Shown here: positions 1 through 6,700 of the stretch, piece after piece
Layout: each line of letters begins with the position of its first letter
How positions within the stretch are numbered: the first letter of the stretch is position 1
Assembly: GCA_019314425.1 (NCBI GenBank)
Contig: JAFCZI010000017.1
Location: 1-14,181 of the forward strand
Direction: 5' to 3'
Length of the DNA: 14,181 bases
Origin: Deltaproteobacteria bacterium
Lineage (GTDB): Bacteria; Desulfobacterota; DSM-4660; Desulfatiglandales; Desulfatiglandaceae
Made by a program: the position numbers and the translations under genes
Notes under the pieces: generated by a model
What the model was told of the DNA's origin: nothing
The model's database searches: none
Seen by the model: the letters and a program-made list of their open reading frames with translations, nothing else

Positions 1-426
1 GACCTGGCGCATGCGGCCAACCTTCCCGTAATTATCCACGATCGGGAGGCCCATGAAGAGGTCTATGCGATGCTGGAAAAAATGGGGAAAGGGGAGCGAA
101 AAGGGGTGATTCACTGCTTTTCCGGGGATCGGGACCTGGCGGAGGCGTTCATCGCGCTGGGATATTATATCTCAATCCCCGGTACCATCACCTACAAAAA
201 GGCAGATCAAATCAAAGAGGTGGCCGCCACAATCCCTCTGGACCGTATGTTGGTGGAGACCGATGCGCCTTTTCTGGCCCCCGTCCCCAGTCGGGGGAAA
301 AGAAACGAGCCCGCTTACGTGGCCCATACGGCCCGGGAAATTGCGAAACTGCGGGATATCCCTTTTGAAACCGTCGCTGAACAGACCACCCGAAATGCCC
401 GGACGATTTTCGGTCTGCCCCTTTGA
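1..426 (+). CDS. tatD: TatD-family metal-dependent hydrolase (DNase), C-terminal part
   Basis: The frame is open from the first base, so the gene begins upstream of the window; 141 codons remain of a family that usually has about 260. The fragment shows the family motifs in order: a VIIHDRE segment (His at fragment residue 13), HCFSGD (metal-binding His at about 38), ETDAPFLAP (catalytic/metal Asp at about 88) and the RGKRNEP segment. TatD proteins are TIM-barrel amidohydrolase-superfamily enzymes acting as Mg-dependent 3'-5' DNases or repair and quality-control nucleases in the cytoplasm; the exact substrate here cannot be told. The stop overlaps or abuts the maf start, so the two are probably co-transcribed. 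The family call is firm; a TatD paralogue such as YcfH or YjjV is possible, since the N-terminal third is not visible. Confidence 0.93.
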   Translation, partial: DLAHAANLPVIIHDREAHEEVYAMLEKMGKGERKGVIHCFSGDRDLAEAFIALGYYISIPGTITYKKADQIKEVAATIPLDRMLVETDAPFLAPVPSRGKRNEPAYVAHTAREIAKLRDIPFETVAEQTTRNARTIFGLPL

Positions 427-428
427 AA

Positions 429-1031
429 ATGAATATACCCCACATCAATGAAAATCATCCCCTGGTTCTCGCCTCCGCTTCCCCCCGGCGGAAACAGTTG
501 CTGACCCAAATGGGACTGCCATACCGGGTGGTTGTGAGCCGGGTACGTGAAGAGAGCAGTGCTGAAATCCCGGAAGACTTTTGCCGGAATCTGGCTGCTT
601 TGAAGGCAAAGGAGGTTTATACCCGGGAGAAATCCTGCTGGATTTTGGGGGCGGATACCATTGTGCTGGTCAAGGGCAGGGTCTTGGGAAAACCCAAAAA
701 TCATGAAGATGCCCGGGGGATGCTTTCCCTGTTAAGGGACAAATCGCATGAGGTTATCACCGGGTTTTGTGTTCTTAATCCGTCGGGCAGGATTGCCCAT
801 TCCGAGTCCGTGACCACTGCGGTTCGGTTTAAACCCCTGACTGAAGAAGAGATTGCCGGCTATATTCGGACCGGTGAACCCTTCGGGAAGGCGGGCGGAT
901 ACGCCATCCAGGGAGTGGGATCATTTATGGTGGAAGCCATTTCCGGGTCTTACACCAATGTGGTGGGCCTTCCCATGTGCGCCTTGATCAAGGCCCTGGT
1001 GCAATGCGGTGCGCTCGGTGTTTTCCCATAG
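429..1031 (+). CDS. maf: Maf-family nucleoside triphosphate pyrophosphatase (YhdE-like)
   Basis: Maf proteins hydrolyse (d)NTPs to the monophosphate and pyrophosphate, acting as house-cleaning enzymes or in septum control. From the ATG at 429 the product has 200 residues, normal for the family. Visible motifs: LASASPRR (residues 14-21, phosphate-binding loop), GADTIV (74-79, with the catalytic Asp), GKAGGYAIQG (153-162) and GSYTNVVGLP (173-182). The GEPFGKAGGYAIQG form resembles the YhdE branch (dTTP/UTP) more than the YceF branch (m7GTP); that subgroup call is an inference. A TTG at 423 in the same frame would give a 4-base overlap with the tatD stop (TTGA) and translational coupling; ATG at 429 is preferred because it is the stronger start codon. 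No clear Shine-Dalgarno sequence is visible for either. The gene follows tatD with no gap, implying one transcript. Confidence 0.93.
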   Translation: MNIPHINENHPLVLASASPRRKQLLTQMGLPYRVVVSRVREESSAEIPEDFCRNLAALKAKEVYTREKSCWILGADTIVLVKGRVLGKPKNHEDARGMLSLLRDKSHEVITGFCVLNPSGRIAHSESVTTAVRFKPLTEEEIAGYIRTGEPFGKAGGYAIQGVGSFMVEAISGSYTNVVGLPMCALIKALVQCGALGVFP

Positions 1032-1050
1032 TTTTTCTGGCTTTCCGTCA

Positions 1051-1126
1051 CAAAAAAACAAGAAGTTCATTGGCTGAAAAACCTAAAACCTAAAACCTAA
1101 AACTTAAAACTGCGGCTTGCCGCCTT
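1051..1126 (-). repeat. Dispersed repeat copy 1 with TTTTAGG heptamers and a hairpin
   Basis: Read on the minus strand, this copy starts with AAGGCGGCAAGCCGCAG (a short GCGGC/GCCGC hairpin), continues through TTTTAAG and three TTTTAGG heptamers, then CAGCCAATGAACTTCTTG and a T7 run. A clearly related copy in the opposite orientation lies at 5170-5232. Both copies sit at the 3' end of a gene, on the sense strand of that gene. Hairpin plus T-rich tract suggests a terminator-like role, but the stem is short. This copy overlaps the last codons of the rarA-like gene, whose stop codon TAG lies inside the heptamer array. Confidence 0.8.
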
Positions 1127-3354
1127 AGATGAGCCACCAGATAAATGGATTCGGAGGTCCATTGAACCTGTTTCCCGGCCAGTTTTTCGGTGATGTGTAA
1201 CCGGATTTGATCCACCTCATCCGGGGAAAGGAAAGATGCCAGTCGTTCCCGATAACTGGCTTTCGCACCTTTTGCCTTCCCGATCGTTTCCGGAAACCAG
1301 CGGGAAAGGACGCCTTCCGTCACAAGGATTTCAACGGCTGTTCGTTCCGACTGGAAATGCTTGATGAGAAGCCCGGCGTCATCAAAGGCATGGGCGAGGT
1401 CATCCGGGGGCCAGTTCACCATGGGGTCATCCGTATCCTCATAGATGGCTTCCTCGGCGGAAATCCACTTTTCCACAAGCCTTTTGTCCAGACGCTTGTG
1501 ATCCACCAGGTCATAGATTCGCTGGCCGCGACGGGGAACCCCTTCCACCAGGGAAATAATGCCTTCAGGCGCCAGTACTTGCGCGGCAACCCGTACCGCG
1601 GCCGCTTTGTCATGAATGGGTAGCAATGCGTTTCGACCCACCATCGCGTCAAAACGCACATGCCCCTGCTTTTTCTCTGAAATCAGATCCCGGATGTTGT
1701 CCAGCGCACCATTCATTATCACGGGGCGATCCACTTCTTTCAGGTTTGATGCCTGAATGTGCAATCCACTGGCCGTTTTTTCATCCGAAACCAGCGCCCA
1801 GACACTCCCTTCCGGCGTCCGTCGAACCGCCTCCCATGTTAACAACCCGGTTCCGGCATTGAGATCCAACACGTTGCCATGACGATTTATTTTCGCTGCC
1901 GCCAGGATCCGATCCCGAATTCCGGCCAATTGAATTCCGCCATGGTTCACCGCCCGTTGAAGCCATCGGTCCCGGTTCCGGTCATCGGGTGAGAAGGTCA
2001 GGGCTTCGGGGGCTGCCTGAAATCCCTCAACCATGGCAGCCAGTTGGGCTTCCCGGCGTTGTGCCATTTCCACACGAATGTTTTTTTCATGGCCCTGATC
2101 CGACGGGTGGTAAAACACCTTGCCTTGAAGTGTGTCCGGCAGATACTGCTGGGGAGTCCAGTGATCCCGGTACGCATGGGGATAGAGATAGCCCTCTCCA
2201 TGGCCGAATCCCTTTTTGTCCCGGCTTGGATCCTTCAGATGGGAAGGGACTTCTGCGCGACCTTCTTCTTCCACCGCACGAAGGGCATCGAAAAACGCCA
2301 GGGTCGAATTGGATTTGGGGGCCGTGGCCAGGTAAAGGGCGGCTTCGGCCAGATGAAACCGGCCTTCGGGCAATCCCACCCGGTCAAAAGCATCCGCGCA
2401 GGCCGTTACCACGCGAAGGGCTTCGGGGTCTGCCAGTCCCACGTCTTCCCCGGCCAGGATGAGCATCCTTCGAAACATGAAACGGGGATCTTCACCCGCA
2501 TAAACCATTTTGGCCAGCCAGTAGAGGGCCGCGTCCGGGTCCGATCCCCGCAAAGATTTAATAAAGGCGCTGATGGTGTCGTAATGGGCATCGCCATCCC
2601 GGTCGTACAGGACCGCCCGCTGCTGAATACTCTCCTCGGCAACCGCCATCCCCACTACAATGGCCCCCTCATCATCGGGCGGGGTCGTCTCAACCGCCAG
2701 CTCCAGCGCATTCAGAACGCTGCGCGCATCACCGTTGGCCACATGTGCCAGGTGCTCCAGGGCATCGGGTTCAAGCCGCACTGTCAGGGCGCCATATCCC
2801 CGTTCCGGGTCGGCCAGGGCCTGAAGGGCGATCGCCCGAAGGTTTTCTTTATTCAGGGGTTCCAGACGGAAAATGCGACTGCGGCTCACCAGGGGTGGGT
2901 TGACGGAAAAATAGGGGTTTTCCGTGGTGGCGCCTATGAGAATTACCGTGCCGTTTTCAACCCACGGCAACAGGGCATCCTGCTGGGCCTTGTTCCACCG
3001 ATGAATTTCATCCACAAACAGAATCGTCCGCCGGTTATTTTCGTCCCGGTGCTTTCGCGCGGCGGCAATGGCTTCTCGAAGGTCTTTGACCCCGGCCAAA
3101 ACGGCATTTAAGGAGATGAAACGGCTGCGGGTGGTGTTGGCGATGACCATGGCCAGTGTGGTTTTCCCGGTCCCGGGAGGGCCATGGAATATGATGGAAG
3201 AAAGCTGATCGGCCTGAATGGCTCGCCGCAACAACCGGCCCGGGGCCGCAATATGCGCCTGGCCTACAAATTCATCCAGGGTCCTGGGCCGCATGCGCGC
3301 GGCTAGAGGAGCCTTCCCGTCAGGGCCTTCGGAGTGATGGTTATCATTTGACAT
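1090..3354 (-). CDS. rarA: RarA/MgsA-type AAA+ recombination factor fused to a methyltransferase-like domain
   Basis: The first ~445 residues are a full-length replication-associated recombination protein A: Walker A GPPGTGKTT (58-66), Walker B ILFVDEIH (111-118), sensor 1 IGATTENPYF (140-149), arginine-finger SRSR (157-160), then the MgsA tetramerisation and C-terminal regions (AFIKSLRGSDPDAALYWLAKM; HPSDQGHEK). RarA acts at stalled forks and single-strand gaps, with clamp-loader-like ATPase activity. Family members usually end near 430-450 residues. This one has 754, and residues ~475-645 look like a class I SAM-dependent methyltransferase fold, with motif I VLDLNAGTG at 495-503 followed by a strand and an acidic SDE; the remaining ~110 residues are unassigned. 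The final residues (about QAAVLSFRF) are encoded by a dispersed repeat, so the native C-terminus may have been shorter. The ATG at 3354 lacks a clear ribosome-binding site. Methyltransferase activity is inferred from one motif. Confidence 0.9.
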   Translation of the reverse strand: MSNDNHHSEGPDGKAPLAARMRPRTLDEFVGQAHIAAPGRLLRRAIQADQLSSIIFHGPPGTGKTTLAMVIANTTRSRFISLNAVLAGVKDLREAIAAARKHRDENNRRTILFVDEIHRWNKAQQDALLPWVENGTVILIGATTENPYFSVNPPLVSRSRIFRLEPLNKENLRAIALQALADPERGYGALTVRLEPDALEHLAHVANGDARSVLNALELAVETTPPDDEGAIVVGMAVAEESIQQRAVLYDRDGDAHYDTISAFIKSLRGSDPDAALYWLAKMVYAGEDPRFMFRRMLILAGEDVGLADPEALRVVTACADAFDRVGLPEGRFHLAEAALYLATAPKSNSTLAFFDALRAVEEEGRAEVPSHLKDPSRDKKGFGHGEGYLYPHAYRDHWTPQQYLPDTLQGKVFYHPSDQGHEKNIRVEMAQRREAQLAAMVEGFQAAPEALTFSPDDRNRDRWLQRAVNHGGIQLAGIRDRILAAAKINRHGNVLDLNAGTGLLTWEAVRRTPEGSVWALVSDEKTASGLHIQASNLKEVDRPVIMNGALDNIRDLISEKKQGHVRFDAMVGRNALLPIHDKAAAVRVAAQVLAPEGIISLVEGVPRRGQRIYDLVDHKRLDKRLVEKWISAEEAIYEDTDDPMVNWPPDDLAHAFDDAGLLIKHFQSERTAVEILVTEGVLSRWFPETIGKAKGAKASYRERLASFLSPDEVDQIRLHITEKLAGKQVQWTSESIYLVAHLRRQAAVLSFRF

Positions 3355-3483
3355 TTAAGGACCCGAGTGTTTTAACCGAGGGAAAAAGGGACCGGTTTGT
3401 TTCACGCGCCGTCCATAAAACTCCCCGTAGAAAAATTGACAACAGGGGAACAAAATATGAAGAAAAAATCAATGCCAAAATAT

Positions 3484-3617
3484 GATGAATTCGTAAAAAG
3501 TCGAATTCATCACGTTTCACGTGTTATGTTGCTGTAACCGATTCAAACTTGCTGACTCTATAGTACGAAATCAATTGACGAGGTCATCAAGGTTGATGGT
3601 CTCGTAAAAAGTTCCAT
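3484..3617. repeat. Hairpin-rich GTAAAAAGT repeat region in the 3355-3647 gap
   Basis: Two units of one repeat family lie here. The first (3484-3511) is a perfect 10-bp stem, GATGAATTCG / CGAATTCATC, around the loop TAAAAAGT. The second (3595-3617) begins GATGGTCTCGTAAAAAG and ends TTCCAT; it closely matches the terminal repeat of the element at 12698-12824. A further hairpin at 3578-3605 pairs ACGAGGTCATCAA with TTGATGGTCTCGT (13 positions, two of them G-T pairs). The rest of this gap holds no gene I can support. The position just before the Fe-S gene at 3648 makes the second hairpin a possible mRNA leader structure. Confidence 0.7.
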
Positions 3618-3647
3618 ATCACTTATGGGGTTGAGAGGTTATTGTAA

Positions 3648-4625
3648 ATGGACGGAAAAATTTCCAGAAGATCATTCATCAAAGGCAGCCTGGCCGCTGC
3701 GGGGGCGGTTGCCGCGTCTTCTTTGGCCATTCCGGAGGCGGTCAAGGCTTCTTCCGTGGAGGAGCTGGCGACCCTCATAGACATCCGGAAATGTATCGGT
3801 TGCGAAGCCTGTGTGGAAGCCTGCCAGGAAGTCAATGCGCCGAAGTTTCCCGAACCGAAAAAACCTTTTCCAAAGATGTATCCCAGCCGGGTCAAGGTGT
3901 CGGACTGGTCCGATAAAAGAGATGTGATGGACCGTCTTACGCCCTACAACTGGCTGTATATTCAGGAAGCCACGGTTAAGGTGAATGGAAAAGAAGAGGC
4001 CTATACCATCCCCCGCAGGTGCATGCACTGTCAGAATCCGCCCTGCGCGGACCTTTGTCCCTGGGGCGCCGCTTTTAAACTGAAAAACGGCATCACCCGG
4101 ATCAACGCGGATTATTGCCTGGGAGGATCCAAATGTAAGACGGTCTGCCCCTGGCATATCCCCCAACGGCAGACCGGCGTGGGGTTGTATCTGGACCTGC
4201 TGCCCTCTTTTGCGGGGAATGGCGTCATGTACAAGTGCGACCGGTGCTACAACCGGATTGCCGAGGGTCAACTTCCCGCCTGCATCGATGCGTGCCCCGA
4301 GAATGTGCAGAAAATCGGCCCCAGAGATGAGATCTTAAAAGAGGCCCATGCCATTCAAAAGGAGATCGGTGGGTATATTTACGGAGAAAAAGAAAATGGC
4401 GGCACCAATACCATCTATGTTTCTCCCGCGCCCTTTGAAGATTTGAACAAATCCCTTGAAACCGGCCCGGGCCAACCGGACATGAGACCGGTAAAGGATT
4501 CCATGGCCCAGGCGGACAACCTGGCAAAGGCCATGGTGATTGCTCCCATCGCCGGTTTGGCGGCGGCTGCGGCAAGATTCTTTGTCGGCGCTAAAAAAAG
4601 CATGGGATCGGAGGAAAACAAGTGA
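3648..4625 (+). CDS. Tat-exported, membrane-anchored four-cluster ferredoxin subunit (HybA/FdnH-like)
   Basis: An electron-transfer subunit that should face the periplasm. It opens with a twin-arginine signal (SRRSFIKG at 6-13, hydrophobic Ala-rich stretch to ~35). Cysteine groups follow: C49-C52-C55-C59, C125-C128-C133-C137, C157-C163-C167 and C197-C200-C212-C216. This is the pattern of HybA, FdnH and DmsB-type subunits carrying four Fe-S clusters, but only 15 cysteines are present: in the third group (CLGGSKCKTVC) the second cysteine is missing, so that cluster may have another ligand or be [3Fe-4S]. A C-terminal hydrophobic helix (~293-314) should anchor it in the membrane. Length (325) is close to HybA. 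ATG at 3648 has a GAGAGG box 9 nt upstream. The cytochrome b gene follows with an overlap; no molybdopterin or hydrogenase catalytic gene is adjacent. Confidence 0.88.
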   Translation: MDGKISRRSFIKGSLAAAGAVAASSLAIPEAVKASSVEELATLIDIRKCIGCEACVEACQEVNAPKFPEPKKPFPKMYPSRVKVSDWSDKRDVMDRLTPYNWLYIQEATVKVNGKEEAYTIPRRCMHCQNPPCADLCPWGAAFKLKNGITRINADYCLGGSKCKTVCPWHIPQRQTGVGLYLDLLPSFAGNGVMYKCDRCYNRIAEGQLPACIDACPENVQKIGPRDEILKEAHAIQKEIGGYIYGEKENGGTNTIYVSPAPFEDLNKSLETGPGQPDMRPVKDSMAQADNLAKAMVIAPIAGLAAAAARFFVGAKKSMGSEENK

Positions 4626-5125
4626 TGAAAGCACCAAACCGAACCAGACCGACAGCGGGAAACAGAGCGATCACCCGGGTGTTCGTCCTGACCATGGCTT
4701 TAATGGCTTTTACGGGATTCGGGCAGATGCCTATTTTTAAACGGTACTATGTTTCCGATATACCGGGCATGGCCTGGTCCGCCGATTTTTACGCAACGCA
4801 TTTTCTGCATTACGTGGGGGCCATGGTGCTGCTGGGCCTTTTCGCCTATTTCATTTTGGATTATATGCTTACCGGAAGAAAGCAATTCCAGTTGACCCCT
4901 TCGGCCTGGTTTCGGATTATCCTGATGGTGGGAATCGTTGCAACGGGTATTCTGAGGGTGTTCAAGAACATGCCGGACGTGATTTTTTCGCCGGAATTTA
5001 CGGTTTTTATCGATATTTCTCATCTGGGTTTTGCGATGATCTACCTGTTTACAGCTCTTGTGCTGGTTATAATGAAGCGGGGCTGGGTGCGGGAAACAGA
5101 TCTGAATCCGGCAATTGGCCGTTAG
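4625..5125 (+). CDS. Four-helix b-type cytochrome membrane subunit
   Basis: A 166-residue integral membrane protein with four predicted segments (~16-33, 58-80, 95-113, 125-150). Candidate haem ligands are H59 and H62 at the start of helix 2 (THFLHYVGA) and H133 in helix 4 (ISHLGFAM). Size and layout resemble the cytochrome b (gamma) subunits of formate dehydrogenase or b561-like quinone-reactive anchors, although helix 1 has no histidine. Probable role: passing electrons between the membrane quinone pool and the Fe-S subunit encoded just upstream. The start overlaps the preceding stop (TGATG), with GGAGG at 4610-4614. A GTG at 4622 is an alternative start with better spacing (7 nt) that adds one residue. 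The catalytic partner and direction of electron flow cannot be inferred from this window. Confidence 0.85.
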   Translation: MKAPNRTRPTAGNRAITRVFVLTMALMAFTGFGQMPIFKRYYVSDIPGMAWSADFYATHFLHYVGAMVLLGLFAYFILDYMLTGRKQFQLTPSAWFRIILMVGIVATGILRVFKNMPDVIFSPEFTVFIDISHLGFAMIYLFTALVLVIMKRGWVRETDLNPAIGR

Positions 5126-5169
5126 CGCTTTAAGGCGGGCTGTGTCTGTAACCCGAATGGCCTCACGCA

Positions 5170-5232
5170 AAGGCGAAAAGCCGCAGTTTTAGGTTTTAGG
5201 TTTCTCAGTCAACGAACTTCTTGTTTTTTTTG
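5170..5232 (+). repeat. Dispersed repeat copy 2 with TTTTAGG heptamers
   Basis: On the plus strand it reads AAGGCGAAAAGCCGCAG, then two TTTTAGG heptamers, then CTCAGTCAACGAACTTCTTG and a T8 run. This is the same order of blocks as copy 1 at 1051-1126 on the other strand, differing mainly by heptamer number (two here, three plus a variant TTTTAAG there) and a few substitutions. It lies 45 nt after the cytochrome b stop, in that gene's transcription direction, so a role at transcript ends is plausible but unproven. Confidence 0.8.
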
Positions 5233-5271
5233 CAGAAAACCAGGTGATAAGGACCTAACAAAGGAGGCACC

Positions 5272-5490
5272 ATGCAGTGCAGGAATCATCCGGATCGCGA
5301 AGCCATTGTGCCCTGTCAGAAACATCAAACAGGTTATTGCGAAGAATGCCTTGACAACGGGGTTCCCTGTACCGATCCCAGCATTTATTGTAAGTTCCGG
5401 GACCGGTGCATTATCTGGGAAATGGGGCGGGAAGTTCGTAAAAAAACGGTGCTCGAACAGGAACTTGGAGTGGCTCAAGCGGCGGGTTGA
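5272..5490 (+). CDS. Small B-box-like zinc-binding protein
   Basis: A 72-residue protein with a strong Shine-Dalgarno sequence (AAAGGAGG, 5 nt before the ATG). Its first half is a regular metal-ligand ladder: C3-x2-H6-x8-C15-x2-H18-x4-C23-x2-C26-x6-C33-x6-C40-x5-C46. The CxxH...CxxH...CxxC spacing resembles B-box-type zinc fingers found at the N-termini of bacterial membrane and regulatory proteins; here the finger is almost the whole protein, followed by a charged tail. No enzymatic motif is present, and a role as a zinc-stabilised adaptor is only a guess. Its 3' end overlaps the convergent cyclase gene by 16 bp. It could be expressed with the upstream Fe-S/cytochrome pair, but the 146-bp gap with a terminator-like repeat argues for its own promoter. 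Confidence 0.8.
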   Translation: MQCRNHPDREAIVPCQKHQTGYCEECLDNGVPCTDPSIYCKFRDRCIIWEMGREVRKKTVLEQELGVAQAAG

Positions 5491-6680
5491 GGCGCTGCTT
5501 GAAGTGGATACCTCAAAAGAGAGTATCTCCTGAGAGATTGATCTATCCCCTTCAACGACACGAGCCCTAAATCGTATGCCGGCCAGAGCCCGGAAATCAT
5601 TTTTTGGGTTTCTTTCCCGATGATGATATCCCCACCTTTCGCATGGTCCGCCAGACGGGCGGCCAGGTTGGTTACCGGGCCCGTCGCGGTGTAGGTCATG
5701 CGGGTTTCCAACGTCCCTTTGAAAACAGTCATCCCCACCAGGGCCACGCCGGAGTTGATGCCGATATTGACATTGACCGGTTCGAAACGGTCGGCCATTT
5801 CATAATTGAGCTGGAGGTTTTGATCATGAATGTCAAAGGCGGCTTTGACTGCGTTGACCGCGTTGGTTTTGGCGTCGTCGTTTTTGAAAATAATCATGAG
5901 CCCATCGCCGGCGGTTTCGTTGATATCACCGCCCGATCGGTGGATGGGGTCGACAAAGTTGGAAAACATCTCTTCCACCATGTGGTTCATTTCTACCGCG
6001 CTTTTTTTGGCGCTCAGCCGGGTGTACCCTTCAAGATCCAGAAAGAGGACGGATACCTCTCTGCTTTCTTTTTCCTGATTGAGCAATTCGGGGTTGGTTT
6101 CCACGATGCGCCGAACCGACTGCGGAACAAAAGGGGAGAGATGGGCCAGTTTCTGGCTGATCTCAATCTTTTCCTGGGTTATGTCCCAGTGCTTTTTTCC
6201 GGCCATGATGGCATTTCCGGCCATTCCGGAAAGGTCTTTTATAAAATAGAAGTCCCTTCTTGTAAAATGGGCGCCGGGATGGGATACCACATTAGTGACG
6301 GCCACGATGTTATCATCGACAAATACGGGCATGGCGGCTTCCGGGCCGGTATCGACGGTCGTGCCATCCGGTCTGACAATGGGGTTGGTTTTGGAGATGA
6401 CCACCCCCTTCCGGGTTGCCACAGCTTTCTGACTGGCCGGGCGATTTTTTTTGCAGGAAAGGCAGTTGACAGACCGGTCATACAGGGCGCATTGAAGGGG
6501 CCTGGTGTATTTCGGCGCATCAGTATCCAGCATGATGATGCAGGTCTCCATGGATGATGGGATCAGGTTTCGCAATTCGGACCGCAGGGTTTCGAGGATT
6601 TTGTTGACTTCCATGGTGGACGCCAGCTTTTTTGAAAGACGTTTTTGGGCCTCAAACCGCTTTTTGTAATATTTTTTCAT
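5475..6680 (-). CDS. GAF-domain class III nucleotidyl cyclase
   Basis: A 401-residue soluble signalling protein. Residues ~20-165 look like a GAF sensor domain (MPVFVDDNIVAVTNVV; FIKDLSGMAGNAI) with C64, C73 and C76 close together. Residues ~205-360 are a class III cyclase catalytic domain: VSVLFLDLEGYTRLS (metal Asp215), INETAGDGLMIIF (metal Asp259), GINSGVALVG and VTNLAARL (Asn338 and Arg342, transition-state residues). All core catalytic residues are kept. At the base-recognition positions, Glu255 replaces the Lys usual in adenylyl cyclases and Thr331 takes the Asp/Cys place, so cAMP versus cGMP is open. It lies 20 bp after oleD on the same strand, so it is likely the last gene of the ole operon. 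ATG at 6680 has only a weak ribosome-binding site (AGG). Confidence 0.9.
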   Translation of the reverse strand: MKKYYKKRFEAQKRLSKKLASTMEVNKILETLRSELRNLIPSSMETCIIMLDTDAPKYTRPLQCALYDRSVNCLSCKKNRPASQKAVATRKGVVISKTNPIVRPDGTTVDTGPEAAMPVFVDDNIVAVTNVVSHPGAHFTRRDFYFIKDLSGMAGNAIMAGKKHWDITQEKIEISQKLAHLSPFVPQSVRRIVETNPELLNQEKESREVSVLFLDLEGYTRLSAKKSAVEMNHMVEEMFSNFVDPIHRSGGDINETAGDGLMIIFKNDDAKTNAVNAVKAAFDIHDQNLQLNYEMADRFEPVNVNIGINSGVALVGMTVFKGTLETRMTYTATGPVTNLAARLADHAKGGDIIIGKETQKMISGLWPAYDLGLVSLKGIDQSLRRYSLLRYPLQAAPQPAA

Positions 6681-6700
6681 ATGGATTCAACCTGATGATT

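Noticed and set aside
1081..1110. CCTAAAA repeats as a CRISPR array or telomere-like sequence
   Set aside because: Only 3-4 contiguous heptamers without spacers; the flanks match a second gene-end copy, so it is a dispersed repeat.
2044..3111. Open frame of 355 codons on the plus strand opposite the rarA-like gene
   Set aside because: The opposite strand carries all AAA+ motifs in order; this frame has no recognisable domain.
3436..3461. TTGACA box at 3436 as a promoter for the Fe-S gene
   Set aside because: The -35 box is perfect but no -10 box occurs at an acceptable spacing.
5604..6557. Open frame of 317 codons opposite the cyclase
   Set aside because: Antisense to a protein with full cyclase motifs; its Gly/His/Phe-rich product looks like a reverse-complement shadow.
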